Source of the DNA: JAAFHI01 sp039793685
GTDB lineage: Bacteria; Acidobacteriota; Blastocatellia; Chloracidobacteriales; Chloracidobacteriaceae
Length of the DNA: 64,000 nt
Direction of reading: 5' to 3'
Assembly (NCBI GenBank): GCA_039793685.1
Contig: JBDRAL010000061.1
Coordinates: 1-64,000, forward strand
Shown: in pieces, positions 63,428 through 64,000 of the stretch
Layout: each line of letters begins with the position of its first letter
How positions within the stretch are numbered: position 1 is the first letter of the stretch
Translations under genes and position numbers: made by a program
Notes under the pieces: model-generated
What the model saw: the letters and a program-made list of their open reading frames with translations, nothing else
What the model was told of the DNA's origin: nothing
Databases searched by the model: none

Positions 63428-64000
63428 TCATGGCGTAACCCGCTTTAAAAACCCGCGAATCTGCCGGTCGTATTCCGCGCCGCCCTTTTCCCATACGTTG
63501 AAGTGGTTTGCGCCGGGCACGGGATACCAGGTTTTATTTTGGGAAGCGAGGTTGGCGAAAATCCGCTTGCCGTATTCGACCGAGATGTTCCGGTCGTCCG
63601 TGCCGTGAATCAGCAGAATCGGCTGGGTAATCCGTTTCGCGTCTTCCGCCGGGGCGACTTCCTCCGGCGGAAACCCCGCAATGTGGCCCGCCTTGTTCAA
63701 GGCGAGGTTGGCGATGAGGTTCGCCCGGACGCCGGTGTTGATGTAGAGATAATCGCCGACGATTTCACGCAGCGAGGCAAAGGTGCTGACCACGATGCCG
63801 AACTTCAATCGCGGCTCATGCGCGAGCGCCCGCAGCGCGACCGCGCCCCCGAACGACCCGCCCCACACGCCGTACGGCTGGGCGGCCCCGTGCCGTTGCG
63901 CCGCCTCGTCGAGCGCCCGCGACAGGTCGCGCGCCTCGAAATATCCGAACGTACAATTTTCCCCACCGCTTTCGCCCTGCGCGCGCGAGTCGTAAAGAAT
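63428..64000 (-). CDS. Alpha/beta hydrolase, paralogue B (cut by the right window edge)
   Basis: The last ~190 residues of a hydrolase; the frame is open to base 64000 and begins ILYDSRAQGESGGENCTFGY, so the start lies outside. The nucleophile motif is WGGSFGGAVALRA (paralogue A has FGESFGG), the acid HGTDDRNISV and the His PGANHFNVWE. Residue-level similarity to 59964-60848 runs along the whole visible part, so this is a local duplication separated by the S41 gene and a 250-bp element. Confidence 0.85.
   Translation of the reverse strand: MLYDSRAQGESGGENCTFGYFEARDLSRALDEAAQRHGAAQPYGVWGGSFGGAVALRALAHEPRLKFGIVVSTFASLREIVGDYLYINTGVRANLIANLALNKAGHIAGFPPEEVAPAEDAKRITQPILLIHGTDDRNISVEYGKRIFANLASQNKTWYPVPGANHFNVWEKGGAEYDRQIRGFLKRVTP

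Overview
The window is GC-rich and densely coded. It probably comes from the chromosome of an Acidobacteriota bacterium. The best pointers are two exported proteins with the acidobacterial-type VWFA architecture (19039-20280 and 41684-42691), a stand-alone Reg_prop/Y_Y_Y propeller histidine kinase, and a housekeeping set (lysS, tgt, yajC, hutUIG, ubiD-type decarboxylase, glutaryl-CoA dehydrogenase-like enzyme). The phylum is an inference; there is no rRNA gene here. I saw no tRNA, rRNA or CRISPR array.

Layout. 1-10 kb: the tail of a large repeat protein, a SAM methyltransferase, an AT-richer gene-poor stretch and a 1,928-residue RHS protein. A 26-codon remnant of a second methyltransferase copy follows the RHS gene. 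10-24 kb: propeller histidine kinase, lysS, polyprenyl-phosphate sugar transferase, metallophosphoesterase, MFS transporter, VWFA protein, LolA-like protein, TIGR01777-type epimerase, then a doxX-marR-yceI operon on the minus strand. 24-35 kb: alpha/beta hydrolase, small protein, orphan type III polyketide synthase, hutU-hutI-hutG (histidine degradation, no hutH here), HD-GYP sensor, CtpA-type protease, acyl-CoA dehydrogenase. 36-42 kb: two tandem outer-membrane beta-barrel genes and a giant delta-60/BACON/45-residue-repeat surface protein. 43-50 kb: tgt-yajC, a run of four genes for related small membrane proteins (five homologous units), a UbiD-family decarboxylase, and a tandem pair of exported cystatin-like proteins. 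50-64 kb: SRPBCC protein, an alpha/beta hydrolase fused to a DedA domain, an HD-GYP protein overlapping a gene of unknown function, DinB, a NarL-type two-component system followed by a serine beta-lactamase-fold gene, two paralogous hydrolases (the last cut by the window edge) and an S41 protease.

The most striking feature is non-coding. At about ten places there are short tandem repeats with a strict 7-bp period (or 21 = 3x7, and once 8 bp), each with a different unit. Many occur as an inverted pair of arrays around a short spacer, so the RNA could fold into a long hairpin. They sit at gene ends and spill into coding sequence: they supply stop codons (lysS, lolA-like, SRPBCC), the linker after the signal peptide of two exported proteins, and the whole leader of tgt up to its ATG. 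They resemble the heptameric STRR repeats of cyanobacteria. Separately, two copies of a ~245-bp element (56007-56250 and 63130-63380) have ~66-bp imperfect terminal inverted repeats and two conserved internal hairpins, and look like a MITE or a structured RNA. Several predicted intrinsic terminators are listed.
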